A stretch of DNA of 64,000 nt from Thamnaconus septentrionalis (Eukaryota > Chordata > Actinopteri > Tetraodontiformes > Monacanthidae), in assembly GCA_009823395.1 (NCBI GenBank), contig CM020515.1, forward strand, positions 14,925,489 to 14,989,488, read 5' to 3'. Below the pieces are notes generated by a model. The model worked only from the letters and a program-made list of their open reading frames with translations. It made no database searches and was not told the DNA's origin. The translations under genes were made by a program, and so were the position numbers. This document shows positions 1 through 10,603 of the stretch, piece by piece (positions within the stretch are counted from its first letter, which is position 1; each line of letters starts with the position of its first letter).

Positions 1-1439
1 AAGTACAAAGATAATGAAAGCATATTGCAGATCCCGCTGCACAGTTGTTCCAGATTGACTACAACTGCGGGAGAACAATTAAAACTACTCAGTATAAAAA
101 AAAATAAAAAAAAACACAGCAGAAAGTGTGCTTGATTGTCATGCGGTAAAGTTTAAAAACCCCACTGGACACATTGAACAGCGGTCAAAAAAAAGCAAAT
201 GAAGCAAATGCCCCTGTAACTGATTGGATGTGGTGGTGGACTGATGATTCCAGAAATAATCATCTCCAGCACAAGAACAAACAGCCAGGGATGATATCTC
301 AGAGGCGAGCATGCGGTCAAGGGATGTGTTTAACTCCAGAAGATCAGCGTGTGCTATGTGTGATCGGGAAAACACATGATTTTTCATTTCCACATACTCA
401 GATAGGCTCCAGTTGTGAAGCAGCCAGCACAATGCTGCCATGTGGCGGCAGAGGAGGACAAAATCAAATTAGTCAAAAGATGGGAAACTTGCGGTGCATG
501 CACTGGTGCACCAAGTAAGCTGCTTAGAGTTTTTCCCAGATAAAACGGGATGTGTGTAGTAAAGGGGTCAGAAGGCACCACTTCCTGTGATGGAGCCTGG
601 GAACCTCAACTCCCAGACTCCAGCCTTGACCCGAAGAGCCAACGGGACAGCACACCCAAGTCTTCCTCCGAATGATCTTGTAAACTTTCAGCCACACAGC
701 GGGCATCTCATGGTGGAAACGGCCCACGCCGACCCTCTTAAGTCATCTGAAGCGACAGGGCCTGCAGTACGTCGCCTTTCCCCAAGTAATGACTCAACAA
801 AGGCCCCATCTGCCTGTCAGGCGAGCGTGAGTGATACGGGCCTCACGAAATTGCAAAGTAACAAAATGCAAGTCAAACAAGTCACTCCAAACATCCAGTT
901 TTGAAAGAGGCCGAGCTGACAGTATTGTTAAGGCATTCCTGAGGGGGCTAGCGGGGTGAATGGATGGGAGGTATGGACAATAACCTGAAAACACCAGAGG
1001 GACAGGAGAAATCTTGCTAAGCATTCCTCTCTAATCCACCGTAAAGATGCCAGAGAAAACACTAGCCCCGAGGTGCTCCGAGCTAAGCTAACAATATAAT
1101 CTGTCTCTTTGCAATGGTCTGTCAGTAAATATGTGCCTTGGCATTCCTCTGCATCTTTGTGAATGATCCCTTAAATTGCATTTCTTAAAGCAAAATATCT
1201 CGCAGTCGATCAGTTTCCCTTTTAGGGCTCAAACTAGAAACATATTTAATTTTATTATTTTCCACTAGAACGTTCCTCACTTTGGGAACATTCTTTGAAA
1301 AAGGTTTAGCATAGTGGCGAGGAAATACAAATTTTTTATTAGCCAAACGACACTTGACACTTGGGCGGTCTGCTTCCTATCAAAGTCAAAGATCTTCCCC
1401 TCCATCAACTTGTGAGAGTCTGGGAGTTGCCACGGCCGT

Positions 1440-2330
1440 CACGAGAGAGCGCACTGACAATTTATACGCCAAGTCTGCTACCGAGGCCGAGGTCAACGCA
1501 TTTGTAATATAAAGATGACAACTGGGCCGCACACGGCGGAGAAGACCAGGCAGTTTTTTTTTTCCCTCACACTTCCCCCCTCCCCGCTCATTTATTCAGT
1601 GCCGAGGATCCGGGAGGAAGGAGTCGGGGCTGTAATCTGCGACATGCCACTGTGTTGAGAGACAGAGGATGAGCCGCCGGAGCTGAGACATAACACGCAG
1701 TGAAAGAAAAGAGTCGTCCTGTCTGCCGCTGCCGCTGCCGCTGCTGCTGCCCTGTGAGAGAGGCAACATGTGCTGAGGGGGGACCGCGAGCTACCGGCTT
1801 CATTCCTCCACAAGCTTGTCTCTCACAGTATGGGGGCGGCTGACTGCTCAATGGCAGCACCTGGCCCTATGCTTCCCCTTTGTCAAGATCTGACTTCACT
1901 GGATTACCATCACAACATCCACCAGCTGTCCTCTACGCCGCCGCTCCGGCCTCCCCCCTCCACGCTCCCCCTCACCCCACAGCGCCCCCCACCTCCTCCC
2001 TCAACCCATTCTCTACCCCCCCACCCCCACCTCCAGCTGGATCCTCTCTGAATGACACCCTCTCAATCTGCCTAATTATCTCTCCTCGGGCTGTGCCGCC
2101 GTGGCCCTCTGCAGAAGCACCGCATTCTTCTGGCTGGGCGGAGCCTCAAGGGGCCGAAGGGAGCCTCTTCAGGCCGGACTTCCTGACTGCTCACCTAGAG
2201 GGCCGAACTCGCACCGTGACACAATCGGTCTGCCACTGTCAAGTTCACAAGTTATGGGAACAGGCCTCACAAACTTCAACCACTATGACAGCTACAATGC
2301 CCAAGGTGTGCTGAGGAGAACCTTTGTAGA
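1440..2330 (+). promoter_or_regulatory. GC/CpG-rich block with TATA-like motif and proline-rich short ORF
   Basis: TATAAAG occurs at 1508-1514. It is followed by CpG-containing sequence, a (CTGCCG)n-like patch near 1721-1750 and pyrimidine-rich proline codons. A 74-codon ORF runs from 1830 to 2051 (MGAADCSMAAPGPMLPLCQD, then Pro-rich). No homology was recognised. It could be a promoter with a non-coding first exon, a conserved regulatory element or chance composition. Confidence 0.25.
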
Positions 2331-4361
2331 GGTTTTAGAAGGTTCCATGTGCAAGTCATGTAGCAGAGCCGGTGGAATTGGCAACTCTAGGGCAAAAATA
2401 ATCTGCAAGTACAACAGCACACCAACACAATGCGCTTATTTGTAGACGTCAAAAACAGAAAACTGGCAGAATTTTCACTGCCACCGTTAAAACCATCGCT
2501 TCTGCTGAAATTGGCACAAAAGACTGAGCAGGTACACCGACATTGCTGCACCCACAACACCACAGCAGATTTCAGTCACAACTACACCATGACTAGCTGC
2601 ATGGCTCTGCCTACTAGTGTGAAGACAGATCGCAAACTGACAAAGTCAATTTAATCAGTTGGGTTCGTCATCTGAGGTGGGAGAACTTTTTTGATTCAGT
2701 TGGTTCAGCTGGTATGGTTCCATTGTCTCCTTGCACAGTTGATTGCCAAACTGTGCAGTGCAAACTTTGTTCAGGCCTAGAGAGGTGAATGTGTAACCGC
2801 TTGTGAAGAAATAGCAGGGAATTTTTTTTGCTGAAAGTTAAGCGCCAAAGGTTAAGTGTGTGGTCAAAGAACTGGGTTGGGATCCTCGACCCGTTTTAAC
2901 TGTTGGTTGTTTTTGTCTGGGTCACTCAAAGAGTGAAAAGGTGAGTGGTATCAAAGAATTTTCTTTTTCATCCTCCACCTGAATAGCCTACTCAGGATTA
3001 CTACTGTAATCCCCCATTAACATGGTTGCCCTGTAACCTCTGCTAAGTCATCCAAACAGGAGGTCAGTATGCAGGGAGACAAGCTAAAGGTGGGCGGAGC
3101 TTAAGCTTTCTGAGATCCCAGAAGTGATGGTTTATGCCAATAAGACACAAGATACAATACTATGGTGGCGATGATAGTCTTGTACCAAAACACTATGCCA
3201 GTGTTACTTGGGAGCTAATTGAAGAACACAATACATATCAATACATATATGTATATGTATTGAGATGGTTTTCTTGTGGTTCACCAAACTCCAAATGCCA
3301 AGAACATGTATTCTCAGCCCACTAGACACTCTTGATGGCCTCTCCTCCCTTTTCTTCTTTCCCTCTGTACAGCCCAGATTGCGGTGCCAGGTTACAGCCA
3401 GGTATCTGCTGGAAGAAAGGATCTTTTCTTCTGCTTTGCATCTCCTGTTTCTGTAGTCTCCTGAGGGGAGGGGAGGGGCGGAGTGACCTCTGTCCGGGGA
3501 CTCGCTCTAAACCCTCCGAACGGACTCTCTCTTGCCCTGCATGGTGGTAGTAGCACGGTGGATGTCCATTCAGTTCACAGTCTGCCCCCCCCCTCGCCGT
3601 CATTCTTTTTTTTGGCACTGAACCAGCATTGTAATTGAGCTAATTTTACAGTCCAAACAAGCAGGCCTGTGACACACAGTGTGTAGAGCGCAAAGAAACA
3701 CACGGGAAAAATAAATAACTGGTGCCCTTCAAAAGAAAATCCATCTTAAATTAATCTAAGATGATGAAACCACATGAAACGCAACATGCACTCTTGACTT
3801 GGACGATGTTTAGTCCACAGCTCTTGGGTGAAACGTCTTGCTGGTGCCCAGCGGATTTGTTCAGAATATTATTATGGCATGTGAAAGAGTCTGGCTCCAG
3901 ACAATTATTCATTTACTTACTTAACTCTCAACCTACTTGGTTCCAGCTAATGATTAAAAAGCTGTGGGTGGCGGTTACTTGTTGCACATGCAGTCAAGTT
4001 GCACATTGGCTTGTGCGTGTGCGTGTGTGTTGGCAGAACAATCACTGTACTGAATCATGAAGTTATTTTTGTTTCTGTTATTTTTTTTCCTTTTCATGAA
4101 AAAAGGCATTTGTGGTCTTGGCTCCCAGCTATGCGGTGGTGGACTGAAATCACTTCTATAAATTAACAGTCACAGTTTTGGAGGGAAGCAGCTGGTGACC
4201 AGGGCCTTTTATTTAACCAAGCAGAGCATCTCTACCAAGCGAGACACTCAGGCAAACCTCCTGAGCTGAAGGCCTTTTTGTCTTTATTCCGAGGGGCAAA
4301 TAACCCCCGAACACACACGACACTGTAGGCTATTTTCCTTGACAATTGTAATGCCCCCCAA

Positions 4362-4380
4362 CCCCCCCCCCCCCCCCCCC
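4362..4380. repeat. Poly-C run
   Basis: A 19-base cytosine homopolymer followed by further C-rich sequence. It is prone to sequencing and length errors. Confidence 0.9.
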
Positions 4381-4660
4381 AACCCCCAACTCACTCCCAC
4401 CACCACCACCAGCACCAGCAGCAATTTGAAAAACAAAAGCCTTATCACTACAACATGTGAGAGCTCAAAGATGCCTGGAGGAGCCCGGAAACAAAGAAGA
4501 GTCGCCCAAAGTTTCTTTTCAATGCTTTGAAATGGAGACAGAGAAGCAAAGCTTTCCTCATGCGTCACAGCAGCATCTCATGACGATCTGTGGTTAACTG
4601 CGCTTTAACACAGGTCCACGAGATGAGTTTGGGAACTTGGTAGGTTGAGGCTGAAAGATG

Positions 4661-4747
4661 CTCGCTCGCTCACTCGCTCACTCGCTCACTCGCTCACTCA
4701 CTCACTCACTCACTCACTCACTCACTCACTCACTCACCCACTCACCC
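4661..4747. repeat. (CTCA)n/(CTCG)n tetranucleotide repeat
   Basis: About 20 units of CTCA, with CTCG interruptions at the left end. Confidence 0.97.
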
Positions 4748-6165
4748 CATACACTTCTTCTTCTTTCAGTTACTCTGTGGACGCTGTAGGAATTGCACCG
4801 CAAACAGGATACAAAGAGGGCATGTTCACTTCACGGTTTCAGACTCGGATCCAGACAGGAAATTAATATTTTTCCTCAAAAACTCAGAGGGGCCAAATAG
4901 TAGCCACATGTGTTAACCAATTTACACACAGGCGAGACAATGCCAGTGGTTCCGCAGCCTTTCATTTGTTGACACAAAGAATCTTGATAAGGAGAAACAG
5001 GCTGAACAACAGCTCTTATCTTAATGTTTCACTTACATGCATCGAAAGGGTGAATCCAAGCACGTCCCTCCGTTTTCACACGGTCTGGATTTATCCTGGC
5101 AACGATACCCTGCGGGAAGAGGAGAAACAGATGAATTGTCATTCATTAGTTGCCTTCAGTTCCTCAGTTCCTGGGAACATTGAGTCGCAGGTGGGACACA
5201 GACCCACTGCCCCTTTAAATCAAGAGGATTCTGTGTAAAACATTTGGAAAAATCTCATGAAAGACCCAAAAACTGATTTTGAATGAAGATTTCAAAGAAG
5301 AACAATGGCTTTTTATTGCTGCTCATGGAGACACACCTGTAGCTCCAAAATGACTGTAAAACCACCAAACTATTATTTTTCTCTAAAAGAGATTTTTTTC
5401 CATCCTGATACAGTTGTATGTTGTAAAGAAATTTAAAGACACACTTTGTCTTCATAACTGTCTTTTGTGCGACCACTGTGAGGGGGGGAGCAGACAGGCC
5501 TGCTCATTTGTTTAAATGCTCTTTGTTCAGGCGGGGAGAGGGAAACTCCGGCTCATCACCCCCCTAAAAAAAAAAAAAAAAAATCACCGTTCAGCCTCTC
5601 TCAATGTACTACACAATAAAACACAATAAATTGGACTAAGGAGTTGGACATCAGCGCACTGTGTGAACTAAGGAGATGCCGCTGATGTTACAGGATGTGG
5701 ACCTTTATTCTCCAGGCTGTCTGAAGCCAGTGCATCAGCAGCGCTGTTGTGCAATTAGGGCTCCATCAGAAAACGGCATCTCTGAGTGTTAAGATTAGCT
5801 GGTGTTTGAGATCATATCTCTCCATCCCTTCACTGAGACTTCGGCTGAATTAAGAGAAAAACAAACAACAACACAATAAAAATCACGGACTTTTGCCAAT
5901 ATCTGTTGTTGGGAAAGTTCCGTGATTTCTTTAAAGGGGAAAAACTTAACTGGCAAACTACTTAATTAAAAATATGGAAACGGGTTTTCTGCATACGAAT
6001 AAAACTGTGTTAGTGCAATTCAGGACAACCTCAGTAGTGTTTTTGTAGAATCGTCCGGTGGATGCGCTGCCCTGACATGTCCACTCTGTCCGATTTACGC
6101 GCAAATGTTGCAAAAGTTGCAAAAAGTAAATGAAGTCCGACAATTTTTTTTTTGTTTCGGTCTTA

Positions 6166-6227
6166 CCTTCACAGTTGTGCACAGAGAATAGAAATAACAA
6201 GATAATCCATCGGATATTCCCTTCCAT
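6166..6227 (-). CDS. Putative first coding exon with signal peptide, unidentified gene
   Basis: On the minus strand, an ATG at 6227 in good Kozak context (G at -3, G at +4) opens MEGNIRWIILLFLFSVHNCE. This is a short polar start, a hydrophobic core and then small or polar residues, as in a secretory signal peptide. It runs directly into a near-perfect donor, GTGAAG|GTAAGA. About 250 bases of moderately GC-rich sequence upstream (to about 6480) could be the 5' UTR. I do not recognise the protein and found no second exon between 1 and 6165, so a large first intron running off the window is likely. A chance ORF remains possible. Confidence 0.4.
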
Positions 6228-6480
6228 TTCGGTGGAAAAGTTTCCAGCGTTTCAAAATTGTCCTTTTCAGTGGAAACACACGAAATACATCCTTTCTTCA
6301 GGTCGCGCAGAAACAAAAGGCTCCAAAAATCGCCGGGGGTTTCTCTCATAAAGTCAGCCGGGAAGAGAAGGTCCCAGTGTCCCGTGTTTAGCCTGCGCAG
6401 CTCGGCCACGGCTGCTGTTGATTCTTCGTTTACCCTCCTGGAACTTTAGAAAAACTTTTCCTTCCCGATCACTGGCGGCG
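6228..6480 (-). promoter_or_regulatory. Possible 5' UTR/promoter of the signal-peptide exon
   Basis: GC content is higher than in the flanks, with CpG-containing stretches (CGCGCAG, CGCCGG, GCTCGGCC). Two minus-strand ATGs occur upstream of the proposed start; at least one opens an ORF that overlaps it. A (CA)n(CG)n tract follows at 6591. Confidence 0.25.
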
Positions 6481-6588
6481 TCTCATATCACTCCGCCCTC
6501 TCACTATCTCTCTCCCCTCTCGCTCTACCTCCAAACCAGATAGTCGGTGAGCGCAGACTTTTCTCTAACCCCCCTCCCTCCCTCCTTC

Positions 6589-6590
<2 letters not shown>

Positions 6591-6651
<61 letters not shown>

Positions 6652-6653
6652 GC
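6591..6653. repeat. (CA)n(CG)n compound microsatellite
   Basis: About 23 CA units run directly into about 8 CG units. This pattern can form Z-DNA. Confidence 0.96.
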
Positions 6654-8322
6654 AATACAGAAATACAGAAGATAACAAAAGCTACAAGTGGCCACTTTAA
6701 AGGACCAGTGCAACATTTTAGGATGGATCCAAAAGAGATTTATTTGCATTAAGGTACTAAAAAATTCACAAAAAAAGCCACATAATAATAACTACCTGTT
6801 GGAATGAACTGAACATTGTGTTCTATGTTTGATGGATGTAAAGGAAAAATTATTCATCATGGATCAATAGAAGCATTGATCATAAAGTGATGTGGGCATC
6901 ATCACAAATGTTTCTGGATTCTCACCAATGCATGAAGCTCAGTTCTTGATATCCACATTCAAAAGGATGAAAGGAACGTGTTAATCTGGATTCTTACAAA
7001 TGAAGGCTTCAGGTCCTTCTTCCACTGAACTGTTCAACAAACTGTACTTATTTGTTTACTGGATATCAGCCTCCAGTCAGCTCCCGTTTTGTGGCCCTCG
7101 ACGAGAAGGTGGCCGGTCCAGCGCTTGGCTTGTTTGTTTTGCATGTTTGCATGAATTGCAGATAACAGTGGCTGGTGTTTACACGATCGCAGAGAGCTGC
7201 AGACATTCCTGTGATCCCCACGGCCCTGCAGAGCTGCAGTCTGCCCATCTCAAAGCTCAGCCTCCCGTGGCAGTGGACTCATTTTCTACAGCCGGCGTAT
7301 AGGGCCCTGGTTGTTCTGCTGCACACAGCGGAGCCGCTCGCTTACAGAGACAATGGGCTTGATTTGAATCATAAAAGAAGTCCGGCATTATGACACAGTT
7401 TCTCTCTGCAGGGGAGGGCGGCTCGCTAATATTCAAGAACACTGGCTCAACACCACCGTCTCCCCCTCCCTCAACAGCACACTGTTCCTGGTCTGGGCCT
7501 GGAATAAATTATAGGCATGGGTAGGGCCATGAATGTAGCAGACTGGTTCGGAGCGAACTTCGTTAGCGAGCTGTGACGTCATCTATAGGGGTCAGTGAAA
7601 AGACCTTGTTAGGCCCCTGCAGACACCTGCTTCATTTGGCAGCCGGCCCCTGCCACGAAAGTTGCCTCTGCAAAAGTCTTCAATAGCTGGATTTTGCATT
7701 TTTCCACACAATGGTGTGATTATGTATTTTGAATATGACGCTGGGTAAATATCCTCCCTGAAATCATATCCAGTCGTGACATCTTAACGTGCAGCAGGGG
7801 TCCAAGAACCCATGTGGCCATGCTTTCCCCCGACAGTTTGCAGCTGCAGGAGCAAAACTGTGAGACAGGAGTGGAAGTCTAATAAAGTTTAAACTATGGG
7901 GACGTAGCAGATACACTCCCTGCTCTTCCTGGCAGGTGTTGGCAGTATTTTGACTAGCTTCCAGTTGGAGACGGTCCCAAGGAGACATTTCCCAGAGCAC
8001 TCTGGGACACACAGTTGTATTTAGAGTATGCTGCTATCTGAGCACTTGAAGACAACAAATGCAACATGAAGCTGGAAATCTTCGGAGCCTTGATATTTCC
8101 ATAAAAATAGCTGTTGGCCTCCTTGTGCCTAACTGTGGTTTCACATGATTTTGTGATGAACACTTGCACTGCTCCCGGACTTTGAGGTTAAAAAAGTTCC
8201 ACAAGCTTTTCAAAGTCTTTGCATGCAACCTTGAAATAAGTCCCTTTTTTCCCCCCTCTGATGACATTATTAAAGGTTTTGGCCCCTCCCTTTAAAAATG
8301 TTCACCCCACCACACACACACA

Positions 8323-8689
8323 TACACTACCAGTCAAAAGTTTGGACACACCTTCTCATGCAATTTTTTTTTAATCTTTCCAACTTTCTGCACTGCACGC
8401 AGACACTGAATGCATCAAATATATGAGCAAGATATATGTAATAATGCAGCAAAGAAAAACACATTAAATAACTCCAAATATGCTTTTTATGAAATGTGGC
8501 TATTTTGAAGAATTTAAATACAAAACATGTTTGAGTTATTATTACTCTCTTATTGTTTCCTCCATTATTCCATGTGTGTTCATACGTAGTTTTGATGCCT
8601 TCAGTGAGAAACTGCAATGTCAATAGTCATGAGAATGAAAGAAAACACATTAAATTCATAGGGTGTGTCCAAACTTTTCACTGGTAGTG

Positions 8690-8691
<2 letters not shown>
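8323..8691. mobile_element. Non-autonomous Tc1/mariner-type inverted-repeat element (MITE)
   Basis: About 369 bases lie between terminal inverted repeats. The left end reads TACACTACCAGTCAAAAGTT, then TGGACACACC. The right end is its reverse complement with one mismatch over about 28 bases. These ends are typical of Tc1-like elements widespread in fish. The interior is AT-rich and has no transposase frame. The ends begin and finish with TA, consistent with TA target duplication. Both flanks are CA repeat, so it apparently landed in, or seeded, the microsatellite at 8692-8740. Confidence 0.85.

Positions 8692-8740
<49 letters not shown>
8692..8740. repeat. (CA)n microsatellite abutting the MITE
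   Basis: Nearly uninterrupted AC dinucleotides start at the right end of the inverted-repeat element. Confidence 0.97.
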
Positions 8741-8743
<3 letters not shown>

Positions 8744-10582
8744 CTGACGCCGGAAGAAATAAGTCAGTGTTTTGTTTGTACTGCAGAGAGAGTGTGAGAG
8801 TGGAAGCCCCGGCGATGAAGTTCTCGCGCAAGAATCGCGGGGGATCCCCAATCACACAAACAAAGATGAGGCAGGTCAGGATTTATGGCACTCTGGCTCT
8901 CTGCTGGAAGCAGAGTGGCTGCAACACTCTTTGAACAGTTGTTAGCATTGCTGCGAGGGATGTCAATGTGGAAAAATAGTGGCCATGCCTTTAATAAGTC
9001 AGTTTGTGCTCACATGCAGTGTAAAAGCTCCTTCTCAGCAGCACCTCAGTGATTCTCCCAATCAAGCATTTTGATTCCCTGAAATAACATGTGCTTTTTG
9101 TGACCCACTTGGCTAACAGAAGGGCTTTTATCTGGAAACTTCCTGTGATACAGTACATTTGTAGAACAGAGCCCTTGGAGAGAAGACCGCAATGCCTATG
9201 AGGGATAAAAACTACGACTAAGATGTCGTGGGAATGTTATCAAGTTAATTTAAGGTGCTTGCTTTCCTATTACTGCGCTGGCTGACCCTTGACCTTTTAT
9301 CTCAAAGTCAAAGCAGAGAGGTGTCTATGCTCACACTGTGGGGTTCACTAAGACCAGCGTAGCACAATATTTCTCAAGAAATTTGAGTTGGACGACTGTT
9401 CTCGCTACCTGCTGAGATGGAGCCTTCGCATTTTTCCATCACAGCATTGCTCCTTCGTGACTTTCTTTAGACACTCTGTGTATGGTGTGGTCAGCCGGTG
9501 CCCTGTCTCTCGTGGCCCTTCACTCCATGTACGCTCCGTGCGATACGGGTGCTAACAGGCGAGTGTTTGTGGACACAGGCGACGATATGACTTTACCACC
9601 CAGGCCAGACTGATTTATGTGGGAAAAGCCCTGAGAGTCACCCACAGAGAGTGAAGAGCGTGGAGAGGATTAGAAGCCCCTCGACAACACTGGTCATGGC
9701 CAATCAGCAGCCTCGGACCCCCTACGGACAGATGTTGGGGCCAATTGCAGAGTAGCGTTTGGCTCGGTGGCATGGATTGTCTTCTTTATTGCTGCACCAT
9801 AATCGTATGATCTGTTCATCACTCAGAGTTTGTGGGCAAGTACTTGAGTGCTGCAAGCTTCAAGGAGCCGTCGGCTTGAATAAAGGCTGAGTTGCACTCG
9901 AGGCGCCATGACAGGACACCTCATTGATTGTTTCAGGCAACACACCATATCCTACAATGACAACATAATTGGATGGTTGAAAGCTACCATTTCTACAGTT
10001 TTCCAGGAAGATCATATTTGCCATTCAGCAGCATTACAAAAAACATTTTTACATTCATGCTCTTGGCTTCAGAAGTAATAATCATCTCCATCATCACTCT
10101 GTACTTTTCTGCTCATCAATTCATATTATTAAATACTATTAAACTATTAAATGTCTTTAACACATTATAATAGGTTTTGCTGGGCTTGTGTATGCATTCT
10201 CTCACTCTGGTTTTCCAAACTTCCACCCACTCTCATGCACTCATTGTCACTATAACTCAGGGACTGAGGCTTTTTTCCTAAAGTAAACAGATGTGAATGA
10301 TGGATCTCTCTTTGGATTGTGGGAAAAAGTGTTTGACTTTCACACAAGCTCTCTTAACGGCTGTTAAATCCTGCATGTGTACACAAGTCCTGTTCGTTTC
10401 ATAAGAGGTGAGTGAGAAGTGAGGATGTGTGATTTTTCTTTTTTTTCAACAGGGTGAAAATCTTTTCTGCAGTTTTAGATCCTAGTCTCATCACAGCGAG
10501 ATGATAAACATGGAGATCGACACATTTTGTTGGAATGTCAAATTCTCGACCAGACCAGGATCCTCCATTATTTCTTAAAATG

Positions 10583-10603
10583 TTTTTTTTTTTTTTTTTT
10601 TTT
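10583..10603. repeat. Poly-T run
   Basis: A 21-base thymine homopolymer. Confidence 0.9.

Larger units (their letters stand above)
1..6165. other. Non-coding tract, possible intron of the unidentified minus-strand gene
   Basis: No exon with convincing homology was found on either strand. It contains a poly-C run at 4362-4380, a (CTCA)n tract at 4661-4747 and the GC-rich block near 1.5-2.3 kb. If the exon at 6166-6227 is real, this is its first intron. Confidence 0.5.

Noticed and set aside
1880..2314. 144-codon proline-rich frame
   Set aside because: It lacks an ATG at its start, is dominated by low-complexity C-rich sequence and matches no family I know. Kept only as part of the CpG-rich block.
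4661..4747. Regularly spaced repeats that might suggest a CRISPR array
   Set aside because: This is a pure tetranucleotide microsatellite without spacers, in a eukaryotic genome.
8665..8934. Frames with long Thr-His or Val-Cys runs at microsatellites (also near 6525, 20845, 33873 and 47233)
   Set aside because: They are translations of (CA)n/(GT)n repeats and not genes.
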